64,000 bases of DNA from Nostoc sp. UHCC 0702 (GCA_017164015.1 CP071065.1:7469501-7533500), one strand, 5' to 3'. Positions 25,810-34,926 are shown, numbered from the stretch's first letter. The notes: generated by a model not told the origin, from the sequence alone. Made by a program: numbers and translations.

Positions 25810-26373
25810 CTACAATTTTAACCATTCAAATAGTTGCCCTACAGTCAATTGCAGACCACTAACTAAATCGGGAACTGGTAATATTTCCAGTGACTCTTGA
25901 AAAAGTTCTGGTTGCTGCTTTGGTGGATAAACTAAAACAGAACGCTCATCTGGATCAATTAACCATCCTAAACTACTACCATGTTTGAGACAGTGTAAGA
26001 TATTTCCGGTTACTTTAGTTTGGCTTTGTTCGGGCGAAAGAATTTCAATTGTCCAGTCTGGATGTGTTTTAAAAACATTTGCTACCTCTTTGCGTTCATC
26101 TAGGGGAATTCGTTCCCAAGCAAATACGGTGACATCTGGTACTATTGAACGTCCGCCAAAGGTACACCGCAATTCTGGAAAGGCAAGGGCAATTTTTTGA
26201 GGCTTTACTACAGTATTAATACCACTGACTAACTCACCCTGAAGTATGCTGTGTTTTCCTTGAGGCATTGGTTTTTGAATAATTTGACCGTTGATATATT
26301 CACTTGCTGGCTTGGTTTCTGGCAGTTTTAAAAACTCTTCCAAAATTACGGGTTTAGTTGGGGATTTTACCAT
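25810..26373 (-). CDS. Uma2 family putative endonuclease
   Basis: 187 aa. Family markers: LEEFLKLPETKPASEYINGQ, the strand RSIVPDVTVFAW, WTIEILSPEQS and GSSLGWLIDPDERSVLVY. The acidic residues in PDVTVF and the E in IEILS form the nuclease-like core. It starts 8 bp after the livF stop on the same strand, so it is probably the last gene of the transporter transcript. Confidence 0.88.
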   Translation of the reverse strand: MVKSPTKPVILEEFLKLPETKPASEYINGQIIQKPMPQGKHSILQGELVSGINTVVKPQKIALAFPELRCTFGGRSIVPDVTVFAWERIPLDERKEVANVFKTHPDWTIEILSPEQSQTKVTGNILHCLKHGSSLGWLIDPDERSVLVYPPKQQPELFQESLEILPVPDLVSGLQLTVGQLFEWLKL

Positions 26374-26381
26374 GTTAATTA

Positions 26382-27113
26382 TTATCCTAAATAAGCTTTT
26401 TTCACTCGTTCATCACTAATTAATTCTGATGCTGCACCTGTTAAGGTAATAGCACCAGCTTCTAGAACATATCCTCTATCAGCAATTTGTAAGGCTAAAT
26501 TTGCATTCTGTTCAACTAGCAAGATAGTCACGCCTGTAGCACGGAGATTTTCAATAATGGAGAAGATTTCCCGGACGATCGCAGGTGCTAAACCTAAGCT
26601 AGGCTCATCTAAGAGTAGTAGTTGTGGTTTACTCATTAAAGCACGAGCGATCGCTAACATTTGTTGTTCGCCACCGCTGAGGGTTCCTGCTAGTTGATTC
26701 CGTCTTTGTGCCAACCTGGGAAATAGCTCAAATTGACGTTGAATATCTGTTTTTATCTCTGCTTGATGAGAGCGAATATAACCACCCAATAGTAAATTAT
26801 CATATACTGTTTGCCGCGCTAACACTCTCCGTCCTTCAGGACAATGGGCAATACCAAGTTTGACAAGTTCATGAGTTTGACGGCGAGTTATATTACGTCC
26901 ACTGTAGATAATTTCACCACTTTGAGGATTAACTATTTTGGATATAGCGCGGAGTGTGGTGGTTTTACCAGCACCATTAGCACCAATTAAAGTGACTACC
27001 TCACCTTTTTGAATAGTTAAATTAATATTTTTGAGAGCTTGAATTCCACCATAATTAACATCTAACTCTCGGATTTCTAATAGTGTAAAATTTAACTGCT
27101 CATGAGCGTTCAT
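26382..27113 (-). CDS. livF: branched-chain/neutral amino-acid ABC transporter ATPase (LivF type)
   Basis: 243 aa. Walker A is GANGAGKTT, the signature LSGGEQQMLAIARAL and Walker B LLLLDEPSLGLAP, followed by LLVEQNANLAL, which is characteristic of LivF. It hydrolyses ATP on the inner face of the membrane for the HAAT-family transporter encoded upstream. In Nostoc the equivalent neutral amino-acid transporter N-I uses Nat names. It is separated from livG by 1.5 kb of toxin-antitoxin-like genes. Confidence 0.9.
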   Translation of the reverse strand: MNAHEQLNFTLLEIRELDVNYGGIQALKNINLTIQKGEVVTLIGANGAGKTTTLRAISKIVNPQSGEIIYSGRNITRRQTHELVKLGIAHCPEGRRVLARQTVYDNLLLGGYIRSHQAEIKTDIQRQFELFPRLAQRRNQLAGTLSGGEQQMLAIARALMSKPQLLLLDEPSLGLAPAIVREIFSIIENLRATGVTILLVEQNANLALQIADRGYVLEAGAITLTGAASELISDERVKKAYLG

Positions 27114-27152
27114 ATTAATTTATAATTCGTAATTAATAATGTAAGATACAGT

Positions 27153-27344
27153 TCAAACAGCTTGATATAAGCGGATGAATTTGGGGCGACTCTGTTCATC
27201 AAGATAATGACACTGAACTGAATCCTTTACCATTTCTCGCAACGTATTCAAATCATCCGCTTGTGTAAAAATAGACTCACCAAGCGCTTTTGCAGTGTAA
27301 CCACCGTCTGGGTCTTCTTCAACCAAAAAAATAATTTCACTCAT
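27153..27344 (-). CDS. HicB-like / DUF1902-type small protein (orphan antitoxin?)
   Basis: 63 aa with the HicB-like fold pattern: a first strand, EEDPDGGYTAKALGES, then a helix DLNTLREMVKDSV and a conserved C-terminal strand. Such proteins usually act as antitoxins for HicA, but no HicA gene is adjacent. It lies between livF and the Phd antitoxin gene. Confidence 0.6.
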   Translation of the reverse strand: MSEIIFLVEEDPDGGYTAKALGESIFTQADDLNTLREMVKDSVQCHYLDEQSRPKFIRLYQAV

Positions 27345-27529
27345 ACAATATTAGTCAATGCTTTATTATCTAATTTAACAGATACAGATCATCCTTTCTA
27401 ATTTATTGCCTGACTGTTAGCTTATGCTTATAAGGGTTTTCACTGATGAAATAAGCCACGCGATCGCTCAAAGCTGTTGTGCTATCCTGAAACCATAATT
27501 ATCATGCTAGTGTTACAGCTGAGTACAAC

Positions 27530-27823
27530 ATGACAAAAGTGCAAGTATCTCAAGCACAAGAAAAGTTTTCCGAACTTCTTGCTATTGTAGAAGCAGGACA
27601 GGAACGTATTGTTATTGAATCAGAAGGACAGGTTATTGCAGCAGTTATCAGCTATGCTGACTTAAAGCGATTGGAAGCGTTGGAAGATGCTAGAGATGTT
27701 GCAGATTTCCCAGGTGCAATCACTGAGAGTAATGGTGAATCTTACTCACTAGAAGAAGTGATTAATGATTATAACGAACTTTATGGTACTAATTTCACAA
27801 TAGAAAATATTTTGAATGGCTAA
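27530..27823 (+). CDS. Phd/YefM family antitoxin (orphan)
   Basis: 97 aa. The N-terminal VSQAQEKFSELLAIVEAGQE and VIESEGQVIAAVISYADLKRL are the Phd/YefM DNA-binding pattern. It is on the plus strand, against the transporter operon. An ATG overlaps its stop at 27,816, and the frame MAKSDALPLLITKSA breaks at a TGA; the following KDIAYSLPK resembles the start of a RelE-type toxin. The partner toxin is therefore missing or decayed. Confidence 0.75.
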   Translation: MTKVQVSQAQEKFSELLAIVEAGQERIVIESEGQVIAAVISYADLKRLEALEDARDVADFPGAITESNGESYSLEEVINDYNELYGTNFTIENILNG

Positions 27824-27870
27824 ATCAGATGCACTTCCTCTACTTATTACAAAATCAGCCTGAAAAGATA

Positions 27871-27900
27871 TAGCTTATTCGTTACCCAAATAAGCTTCAA
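27871..27900. repeat. direct repeat equal to the livG 3' end (left copy)
   Basis: 28 of 30 bases match 28,649-28,678, which is the end of the livG coding region (EAYLGNE and stop, read on the minus strand). The two copies bracket the DUF5615/DUF433 pair like duplicated insertion ends. Confidence 0.75.
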
Positions 27901-27939
27901 GGGATAGTAGGGCAAAACTTTCTGATAAATTGCGCTGAT

Positions 27940-28275
27940 TCATAGATACTCAACACGCCCTACCATTTCCTGTGGGGTATAAATTTCATAAATGAGAACC
28001 AAACCTTCAATCATCTGTCCAACAGAACGAGTTCCTTGTTTACAGTAAGCAATACCAGGATGATTAATAGTACAACTTGCAATTCTAAGAAAATCATCAT
28101 CCTGAGTAAAAAGCACTCGTTGTTCTTGACAAATAAAATCTAATTGTGCTTTATCACTTTGACTGCGTAACCCGACTTCAACGGTTGTCGTCACATCAAT
28201 CCCATAACGACGCAATTCACGAGCAATAACCAATTTTACTTGTTCATCTAAATGAAAACGAATCCGACTACTCAC
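27940..28275 (-). CDS. DUF5615 PIN-like protein (putative toxin)
   Basis: 111 aa from a GTG start. RFHLDEQVKLVIARELRRYG has the early Asp/Glu of PIN-like nucleases, VLFTQDDDFLRIA carries the conserved acidic cluster, and HPGIAYCKQGTRSVG is typical of DUF5615. It overlaps the DUF433 gene by 8 bp. The pair is a common toxin-antitoxin-like module in cyanobacteria. Confidence 0.82.
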   Translation of the reverse strand: MSSRIRFHLDEQVKLVIARELRRYGIDVTTTVEVGLRSQSDKAQLDFICQEQRVLFTQDDDFLRIASCTINHPGIAYCKQGTRSVGQMIEGLVLIYEIYTPQEMVGRVEYL

Positions 28276-28588
28276 CCCAAATAGTCCTCAACCTTTCTTG
28301 TAAAGGAGAAGTCGGACTATTTTGCCTCATTTGTTCAACTAAAGCCTGACTTTCTGCTGTATGGTGATCAATTTCTTGTTGATGATCATAATAGTATGCC
28401 ATTGCAGCATAAACTGCTGCTTTAGATAAATGATATTCAGAAGCTATATCTTCTAAAGATTCACCCATCTGCAAATACATTTGAGCAATAGTAGCTACAG
28501 GCATTCTAGTTCCAAGAATGCGAGGTTTACCACTACAATAATCAGGATCTATGGCAATATATTCTGTACTGATTTGTTGGATAGGCAT
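28268..28588 (-). CDS. DUF433 protein (putative antitoxin)
   Basis: 106 aa. IAIDPDYCSGKPRILGTRMP is the DUF433 signature, followed by a helix-turn-helix (SLEDIASEYHLSKAAVYAAMAYY). It likely binds DNA and neutralises the overlapping DUF5615 protein. Confidence 0.85.
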   Translation of the reverse strand: MPIQQISTEYIAIDPDYCSGKPRILGTRMPVATIAQMYLQMGESLEDIASEYHLSKAAVYAAMAYYYDHQQEIDHHTAESQALVEQMRQNSPTSPLQERLRTIWGE

Positions 28589-28648
28589 ATATTTAACTGT
28601 AATTAGGCAAAACTATCTTAATCATATCGTAGATGGTATAAGTGCAAT

Positions 28649-28678
28649 TAGCTTATTCATTCCCCAAATAAGCTTCAA
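28649..28678. repeat. direct repeat, right copy (within the livG end)
   Basis: This is the native 3' end of livG. The matching copy lies 778 bp away at 27,871-27,900, beyond the DUF5615/DUF433 pair. Confidence 0.75.
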
Positions 28679-29444
28679 TTACAGCCGGATTATTTTTCAC
28701 AACAGCTGGTTCGCCCAAAGCAATCAATTGACCAAAATCTAAAACAGCAATGCGATCACACAATCCCATAACCAATGGTACATGATGTTCAATCAGGATG
28801 ATAGTCAAGTTGAAGCGATCGCGGAGATTGCGAATAAATTCACTAAGTTGTTGTTTTTCGTTCGGGTTCATCCCCGCAGCAGGTTCATCGAGAAGTAAGA
28901 TTTGTGGTTCTAAAGCCAAAGCACGGGCAATTTCTAAGCGACGTTGGTCGCCATAAGCAAAGTTTTTGGCTTTTTCTTCAGTACGTTCTCTCAAACCCAT
29001 TAAATGCAATAATTCTAAAGCTTTCCGTCTACTTTTATATTCTTCTTTTGGGGCTGGTGGTAAGCCTAAAACTCCTTGAATTATGCTACTTTTAATGTGC
29101 AAATGTCGGGCGACGATGACATTTTCTAAAGCTGATAATTCACCGAATAAGCGGATATTTTGAAAAGTGCGGGCGATACCTAAAGCTGCAATTTGATGGG
29201 GACGCAACCGAGAAATTTCTTCACCTTGATAAAGTAATTCTCCACTAGAAGGTGGAATCATTCCTGTAATTAAATTAAAAAGCGTTGTTTTGCCAGCACC
29301 GTTAGGGCCAATCAGCCCAAAAATTTCATGTTTATTGACTGCAAAAGATACATTATTTACTGCTATTAACCCTCCAAATCGGCGAGTTAATGATTTTGCT
29401 TCTAAAACAATATTCTTTTCAAATGTTGGGTTAATATTCGACAT
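28653..29444 (-). CDS. livG: branched-chain/neutral amino-acid ABC transporter ATPase (LivG type)
   Basis: 263 aa. Walker A GPNGAGKTT, the LivG-specific GIARTFQNIRLF, the signature-like FAYGDQRRLEIARAL, Walker B LLLDEPAAGMNP and LIEHHVPLVMGLCDRIAV. It pairs with LivF to energise the LivH/LivM channel. It begins 6 bp after livM ends, so they are co-transcribed. Its 3' end is partly duplicated beyond the neighbouring toxin-antitoxin cassette. Confidence 0.92.
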   Translation of the reverse strand: MSNINPTFEKNIVLEAKSLTRRFGGLIAVNNVSFAVNKHEIFGLIGPNGAGKTTLFNLITGMIPPSSGELLYQGEEISRLRPHQIAALGIARTFQNIRLFGELSALENVIVARHLHIKSSIIQGVLGLPPAPKEEYKSRRKALELLHLMGLRERTEEKAKNFAYGDQRRLEIARALALEPQILLLDEPAAGMNPNEKQQLSEFIRNLRDRFNLTIILIEHHVPLVMGLCDRIAVLDFGQLIALGEPAVVKNNPAVIEAYLGNE

Positions 29445-29450
29445 TTTCTA

Positions 29451-30386
29451 TTATTGACTTTTTTTCTTGAGCATTTTACCTATTTTAAATACATCTGGAG
29501 TTACCAAACCTTGAGGGAAAAAAATTGTTCCTACAACTATGAGTAAGCCAAAAATAATTAATCGCCCATCACGCAAAAATTGCGCTAGCCAAGTGGGTAA
29601 ACCGCCTGTATCTGCTAGCCCTCGTAAAATTTCTGGCAAGGCTGTAAATACCATACCACCTATAACAGAACCTAAAAAAGTTCTTGAACCGCCAATTAAC
29701 ACAAAAGTTAAGTAGATAATACTAGCATCAAAAGTACCTTGGCGGGCGTTCCAAGTATTGAGAAAATGAGCGCTAATTGCACCTACAACACCTGCGAGAA
29801 TAGCCCCTAGAGTAAATGCTAAAACTTTATAGTAAGTTGGATCAATTCCCATTGCTCCCGCAGCTAATTCATCTTCACGAATAGCTGTAAATGCCCTACC
29901 TACACGAATGCGTTCTAAACGGTAGATTAACACCATAGTAACTATTAGTAATGGCAAGGCAATCCATAAGTATTCAATTTGTGTTTGGAAGGGTTGGGGA
30001 ATACCAAAAATTCCTACAGCCCCGCCTGTAATGTCCAGGTTAAGGGAGAGGACTCGTAAAACTTCTACAAAAGCAATTGTAGCGATCGCTAAATAAATTC
30101 CTCGCAATCTTAATGCTAAAATTCCTACAGCTACACCCAAAAAACCAGAAATTGCACCAGCAATTACCATTTCCGCTAACAATAAATGAAGCGGAAATAA
30201 ACCAGTGCTTGATGTAAAAAATTTTGTTGATAAAATCGCAGCAGTATAACCACCTAAAGCATAAAATCCAGGGCTGGCTAAAGATAGCTGTCCTGTCATC
30301 AATGGTAAATAAAGTGATAGCCCTAGTAACGCACCTAAGACCATAGAGATAATTAACGATCCATAAGTAGAGAAAAATTCAGCCAT
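29451..30386 (-). CDS. livM: branched-chain/neutral amino-acid ABC permease (LivM type)
   Basis: 311 aa from the ATG at 30,386 (a TTG two codons upstream is less likely). About eight to nine membrane segments; conserved LASPGFYALGGYTAAIL, ALRLRGIYLAIATIAFVEVL, AIREDELAAGAMGI (the loop contacting the ATPase) and GGSRTFLGSVIGG. It forms the membrane channel with LivH. A Uma2 gene separates the two permease genes. Confidence 0.92.
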   Translation of the reverse strand: MAEFFSTYGSLIISMVLGALLGLSLYLPLMTGQLSLASPGFYALGGYTAAILSTKFFTSSTGLFPLHLLLAEMVIAGAISGFLGVAVGILALRLRGIYLAIATIAFVEVLRVLSLNLDITGGAVGIFGIPQPFQTQIEYLWIALPLLIVTMVLIYRLERIRVGRAFTAIREDELAAGAMGIDPTYYKVLAFTLGAILAGVVGAISAHFLNTWNARQGTFDASIIYLTFVLIGGSRTFLGSVIGGMVFTALPEILRGLADTGGLPTWLAQFLRDGRLIIFGLLIVVGTIFFPQGLVTPDVFKIGKMLKKKSQ

Positions 30387-30411
30387 TTTCAAAGATGTTG
30401 TTTAAGCTTAA

Positions 30412-31014
30412 TCAAGCTGTTAATATTTGCTCGGCTGTCAATGTTAGTTCAGGAAAAGTTTGCGATCCAATCCGTTCTGAACCTCTAAACTGTGTACGCT
30501 GGTATTTCCCATCAGCATTTAATAGAAAAACAAACACAGAGGGAACTTTGGGATTACCTAAATAATCTCTCAGTCCAATTGCTAAGTAATCGACAATCCA
30601 ATACTCTGTAATACCTAAGCGTTGATATTCATCTAATTTATCAATGTAGTCATCTTCCCAATTAGTTGATGTCACTTCTACAGCTAATTGGATGGGTTCT
30701 TCAAGTGCAGAGTATGCAGAACGATTTGAGCGCCATACATCTTTATCTATGACACTAACATCAGGCTTGCGTCCTTGTTCTATTCCTTGAGCAGTTTTAG
30801 TTCTAAATACTGCTGTGTTATTAACTACATAATTTAAATTTAATCGTCTGATTTCATCATTAAAAGAAAACAGCAGAAAATTGGCGACATCATCATGATT
30901 TCTTGTTGAACGCACTTCTACAATTTCTCCATCGACAAGTTCATAGAAACCTTCTTCTGGACACTGTTCAAGGAACTGCTCAAAGGTTAATTTTTGTTTT
31001 GTAGTGATTGTCAT
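30412..31014 (-). CDS. Uma2 family putative endonuclease inside the liv operon
   Basis: 200 aa. Family pattern: LTFEQFLEQCPEEGFYELVD, KPDVSVIDKDVW, IQLAVEVTSTNWEDDY and ITEYWIVDYLAIGL. It is inserted between livM (25 bp away) and livH (19 bp away) in the same direction, so it should be co-transcribed with the transporter although it has no evident connection to transport. Confidence 0.88.
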   Translation of the reverse strand: MTITTKQKLTFEQFLEQCPEEGFYELVDGEIVEVRSTRNHDDVANFLLFSFNDEIRRLNLNYVVNNTAVFRTKTAQGIEQGRKPDVSVIDKDVWRSNRSAYSALEEPIQLAVEVTSTNWEDDYIDKLDEYQRLGITEYWIVDYLAIGLRDYLGNPKVPSVFVFLLNADGKYQRTQFRGSERIGSQTFPELTLTAEQILTA

Positions 31015-31033
31015 ATGCTGTAAGTTATCATCT

Positions 31034-31984
31034 TTAAACTTTCTGAATAAATCTACGCCCTAGTAAACCTTGGGGTCTTACTAATAGCATGATAAACAAA
31101 ATTCCAAAGGCTACAGCGTCTTTATAACCAGAATATTCCCCAGGAACAAATGCTTCAACTAATCCAATTAGCAAACCTCCCAACACTGCACCAGGAATAC
31201 TACCTAAACCTCCTAAGACAATTACCGCTAAACCCCGCAAACCAAAAGCAATACCGAAATACGGGCCAGCAATACTAACACTAGAGGCGACTAAAGTACC
31301 CGCCACTCCTGCTAAAAAACTGCTGATGAAGAAAGTTAAAACAATAAAGCGATCGCTGTTAATTCCTAATAAACTGGCAGTAGTGGGGTCTTCTGCGATC
31401 GCCTGCATGGCTTTACCATATTTAGTACGATTAATAAAGTAGGTAATTATTGACACAAACACAACTGAAACAGAAAAAATTACTATCTGTACCGTGCGGA
31501 TAGGAATTTGTTTTTCTTCACTACCAAAGTTAATCGCAGGTGGTAAATTACCGTAAGTGTCTGCGGGAAATGTATAACTTTCTGCCCCTACTAAATACTG
31601 GATCAAATTAACAATTACCACTGCAACCCCCAAGCTGGAAACAACTGTTAGCAAGGGGTCTGAACCTTGACGGCGTAAAGGTTGAAAGGCAATACGTTCT
31701 ATTGCTATGCCAACTAAACCTGCTAGACTGCTTCCTAAAATTAAAGCTATAGCAAACGGTAATTGTATAGGCAACGTTAAATTAGCTAACAAACCGTTAA
31801 ATCCAAAAGTACCACCCATAAGTGCATAAGTGAAATATGCACCTAGGGTAAAAATTGCACCATGTGCTAAATTAATGATGCCTAAAATGGAATAAACCAA
31901 GGTATAACCCAAAGCAAATATTGCATAGACGCTACCAATAGATAGACCGTTCAGCAATTGTTGCAAAAAAATACTAATATTCAT
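31034..31984 (-). CDS. livH: branched-chain/neutral amino-acid ABC permease (LivH type)
   Basis: 316 aa, about eight membrane segments. The N-terminal LLNGLSIGSVYAIFALGYTL and NLAHGAIFTLGAYF are the LivH hallmark; AIAEDPTTASLLGIN is the ATPase-contact loop, followed by GLGSIPGAVLGGLLIGLVEA. It starts 7 bp after the binding-protein gene. Confidence 0.93.
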   Translation of the reverse strand: MNISIFLQQLLNGLSIGSVYAIFALGYTLVYSILGIINLAHGAIFTLGAYFTYALMGGTFGFNGLLANLTLPIQLPFAIALILGSSLAGLVGIAIERIAFQPLRRQGSDPLLTVVSSLGVAVVIVNLIQYLVGAESYTFPADTYGNLPPAINFGSEEKQIPIRTVQIVIFSVSVVFVSIITYFINRTKYGKAMQAIAEDPTTASLLGINSDRFIVLTFFISSFLAGVAGTLVASSVSIAGPYFGIAFGLRGLAVIVLGGLGSIPGAVLGGLLIGLVEAFVPGEYSGYKDAVAFGILFIMLLVRPQGLLGRRFIQKV

Positions 31985-31991
31985 TGAGCAG

Positions 31992-33236
31992 CTATTTGAT
32001 AAAAGCGAATTTGCCCTGGCTTCCGTTTTTTTCCATCTTGATTTGGGCTACGTAAAATTCTTTTTGCACAACTTCACCAACTGGTGTAAAAGAAATTTCA
32101 CCTAAAGGCGTGCTGTATTTTCCAGTTAGTAGTTGTTTGTTTAATTCTGTTCGTAATTGTGGCAATTGTAATTTGCTGACTTTGCTCTTTTTATCCAACG
32201 CTTGCAAAGCTTCCACATATACTTGTACTGCTGCAAAAGCTTGAGCGCTAAATTGAGGTGGTTCTTTCTTATATTGGTCAGTATAAGCTTTGCGAAATGC
32301 AGCATTAATTTCACCTGGTTGTTCTGGACTGTAAGCTTGAGCAATTAACACACCATCACACAATGCCTTACAAACAGGTAATATATTTGATGTATTTAAA
32401 CCATTACCACCAACAATTAAACCTTTATAACCTAACTCTCGCAGTTGCCGCACTAAGTTCCCACCATCAGCAGCCAAACCAGAAATAATCACCAAATCTG
32501 GTTTAAGATTAATTGCATTAGTAGCTTGGCTTTGAAAATCTGTATCACTGGTTTGAAATTTTTGTACTGTGACTAACTCTAAACCTTGATCCTTAACTGT
32601 TTTCTGAAAAATCTCAGTCTCAGACTTGCTAAAAGCATCATTTTGAGCATAGAAAACAGCAACTTTTTTAATGTTAGGATTCTGTTTCAATGCAGCTTTC
32701 ACTGAGTTAGGCGCAACTATAGAAACTGGTGCAGACACACGAGCAATATAATCACCTATTTCTGGTATTTTGTTTGCTGTATTTGATGGCCCAATAACTG
32801 GTACTTTGGAACGTTCAGCCACAGGGTCGGCACTAAAAGCTTGTTGTGACAAAGTTGGCCCTACAATACCGACTACTTTATCCTTATTAATTAAGGTTTG
32901 AAAAGCGTTAATTGTTCCAGCTTCATCACCGGCAGTATCTTGAAAAACCAATTTAATTGGAGTACCGTTGATACCACCTTTATCATTGAAATACTTCTCC
33001 GCAATTTTGACACCAGCAACTTGTTCTTGTCCAAGTAGAGCCACGTTGCTAGTTTGTGCAACAGCAATACCAATGGGAATAGCGCCCGATGTTCCTGTCG
33101 TTGCTGTGGTATTAGTCGCAGTATTATTAGAACTGTTATTTGTATTTGTGCTGGTGTTAGAGCCACCACCACAAGCTGTTAGCAGTAAAGCGCAAGTAGA
33201 TAATAATGCTGTTGTACGAGTAAAAGTGTTTTTCAT
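31992..33236 (-). CDS. livK: branched-chain/neutral amino-acid binding lipoprotein (LivK type)
   Basis: 414 aa. Signal peptide with lipobox LLTAC (Cys22), then a Ser/Thr/Asn-rich linker (about 25-50) and a periplasmic binding domain of the type I fold: GIAVAQTSNVALLGQEQVAG, GINGTPIKLVFQD, GIVGPTLSQQAFSADPV, KKVAVFYAQNDAF. The ligand class is inferred from the neighbouring livH-M-G-F genes. A urea (Urt) transporter is the main alternative, but Urt ATPases and UrtA have other signatures. Confidence 0.88.
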   Translation of the reverse strand: MKNTFTRTTALLSTCALLLTACGGGSNTSTNTNNSSNNTATNTTATTGTSGAIPIGIAVAQTSNVALLGQEQVAGVKIAEKYFNDKGGINGTPIKLVFQDTAGDEAGTINAFQTLINKDKVVGIVGPTLSQQAFSADPVAERSKVPVIGPSNTANKIPEIGDYIARVSAPVSIVAPNSVKAALKQNPNIKKVAVFYAQNDAFSKSETEIFQKTVKDQGLELVTVQKFQTSDTDFQSQATNAINLKPDLVIISGLAADGGNLVRQLRELGYKGLIVGGNGLNTSNILPVCKALCDGVLIAQAYSPEQPGEINAAFRKAYTDQYKKEPPQFSAQAFAAVQVYVEALQALDKKSKVSKLQLPQLRTELNKQLLTGKYSTPLGEISFTPVGEVVQKEFYVAQIKMEKNGSQGKFAFIK

Positions 33237-33828
33237 CGGTCAATAATCATGTAGTTATTAAACATCTTACAAAAATTAACTGCGTAAGTCACAATCTCTG
33301 AAGCACAGGAGGCTGTATACACTTTCGCAAGAATTTTATTAAATCATTTTTATTTGAACATGTGATGGAAAATATTCAAAGTGTTGATCAATACAAATTA
33401 TTGCAGTTGGCGACGATTTTACCATTGCTAACTATAGTCCAATACGGTTCAGTTAAGGCTAAGGGACTGGCAAATAAAAAAATATACAATTTTTTTTGTG
33501 GGGTGGACATCTTGTCCGCCCCAAGCCTAGGGCGGGCTTTCTGGCCCACTTGATTGGATAATTTATTTCTTGGTAATCCCTAAAAGTCTTTATAAAAGTC
33601 AATTTATTTAACCTAGACGCGTTGGCGTTAGCGGCGTAGGAGCGTCAGCCTTCTCGTACTCCTTCAAAGAACCCCTTTTCTCGAACAGGGTTCCCGCAGG
33701 GTATTGCTCTAGGCGCAGAGTCCACAGAGATAAAGAAGAAATGCTTAATTGAACTGTATTGGTCTATACAGGATTTTTTTGTTTGAACTGAGGACTGGGG
33801 AACTCAGGCCCCCATTTCCAAAGGGTTG

Positions 33829-33996
33829 CGGTCAGGCGATCGCAGTCTTGGACGCGACATGCTCTACTTGGGGAGCAATTACCGTCCCCAACCAATGCGC
33901 GAATCTGCTTCGGGACTCACGAAACACGACTTGTTGAGCATCATCAGATGTAGCAACTTTGACTAATCCAGTTGGCTCTTGAAACTCTAGTTTCTA
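33829..33996 (-). pseudogene. short remnant of an unrecognised gene
   Basis: A minus-strand frame of about 52 codons without a start reads LEFQEPTGLVKVATSDDAQQ and then VVFRESRSRFAHWLGTVIAP, closing at a TGA. The composition is protein-like and unlike the surrounding repeats. The family is not recognised. Confidence 0.35.
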
Positions 33997-34323
33997 ATTG
34001 TTTTTAATCCGGAAAACAAATACTTTGTTTTATTGTATCAATTTTTGGATAATTTTTAATACTGCAAAGCCTTTATCCATTACTCCAAGAGCATTTGGTG
34101 GTAAACTAGACATCATTTTTAATCAAATTTATAATCTGGTTATGCCCAAACTTGATGAAGTTATCTTCTCGACTTACTGTAGTTAAATTTAAATAATTAA
34201 AGAGTTGGACTTAATGATTACCCAAAACCCATAAGATTTTACTTTTCAAAGTAATAATTGTTGAATCAATCCGACGAATAGCATATTTATAATTTATTTC
34301 TTTGTAATTTTTATCCTGTACTA

Positions 34324-34511
34324 ATATCATGTTCGTTTAAACACTTATGATATCTGTGGAGGTCGGGAATTGGGAACTTGTACTGAGCGAAGCCGAAGTA
34401 TTGGTAATTGGTAATTGGTTTTGAGTATTATCTATTACCCATTACCCATTACCTATTAGCTATTACCAAGCAAACCGACTAGATCGTAAGTAATTAGCCG
34501 AACTTGATATA
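34324..34511. mobile_element. miniature element family M2, full copy in inverted orientation
   Basis: It reads ATATCATGTTCGTTTAAACA at its left and AGCCGAACTTGATAT at its right, the reverse of the copy at 22,467-22,622. It has more internal GGTAAT/ATTACC repeats and an insertion of GTACTGAGCGAAGCCGAAG. Confidence 0.78.
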
Positions 34512-34926
34512 AATTCTACATTATTTGATATTTATATCTATTGAATTAGTTTTTCATTTTACTGAATATTTGCTTTGGAATAATTAGAAATATCTATTTT
34601 ATATCCTGTGTGTTTTATCCTTTTAAACAAATTTTGTATAATCGTTAAACTGTTATGCCAGGCATAATATAGCTAATACTCAAAAAAAAGACGACTCTTC
34701 AAGATTGATAATCATTTTTTGGTAGTTCAGTGAGAATATTTTTGACAATTTTACAAAATAAATTTATAATCACTATCAAATATATTTTAAGACTTTGTAT
34801 AATTTTTAATTAATAGCAGCTTTTTATTAACATTCAATATTTTTGATATTCAGTAAAAACAATTACGTAAATCTAGCAGTTAGTTGTATATTTTTTATAC
34901 ATAAATTAATTTAAATCCTACTTTTT

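Larger units (their letters stand above)
33237..34926. other. 1.7-kb gene-poor region with degraded repeats
   Basis: The first 120 bp should hold the liv operon promoter. After that come a GTGGGGTGGACATC/GTCCGCCCC palindromic repeat (about 33,497-33,551), a degraded element (about 33,605-33,725), a fragment of a minus-strand reading frame (33,829-33,996), an M2 element (34,324-34,511), and 400 bp of AT-rich sequence that should contain the promoter of the GAF gene. The short open frames here look random. Confidence 0.6.

Noticed and set aside
26382..33236. Reading the transporter as a urea (Urt) system
   Set aside because: The binding protein and ATPases have Liv-type motifs, and no urease or other urea genes are nearby.
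33362..34186. Several 60-63 codon plus-strand frames
   Set aside because: They cross repeats and AT-rich DNA, lack coding character, and one overlaps a better minus-strand remnant.
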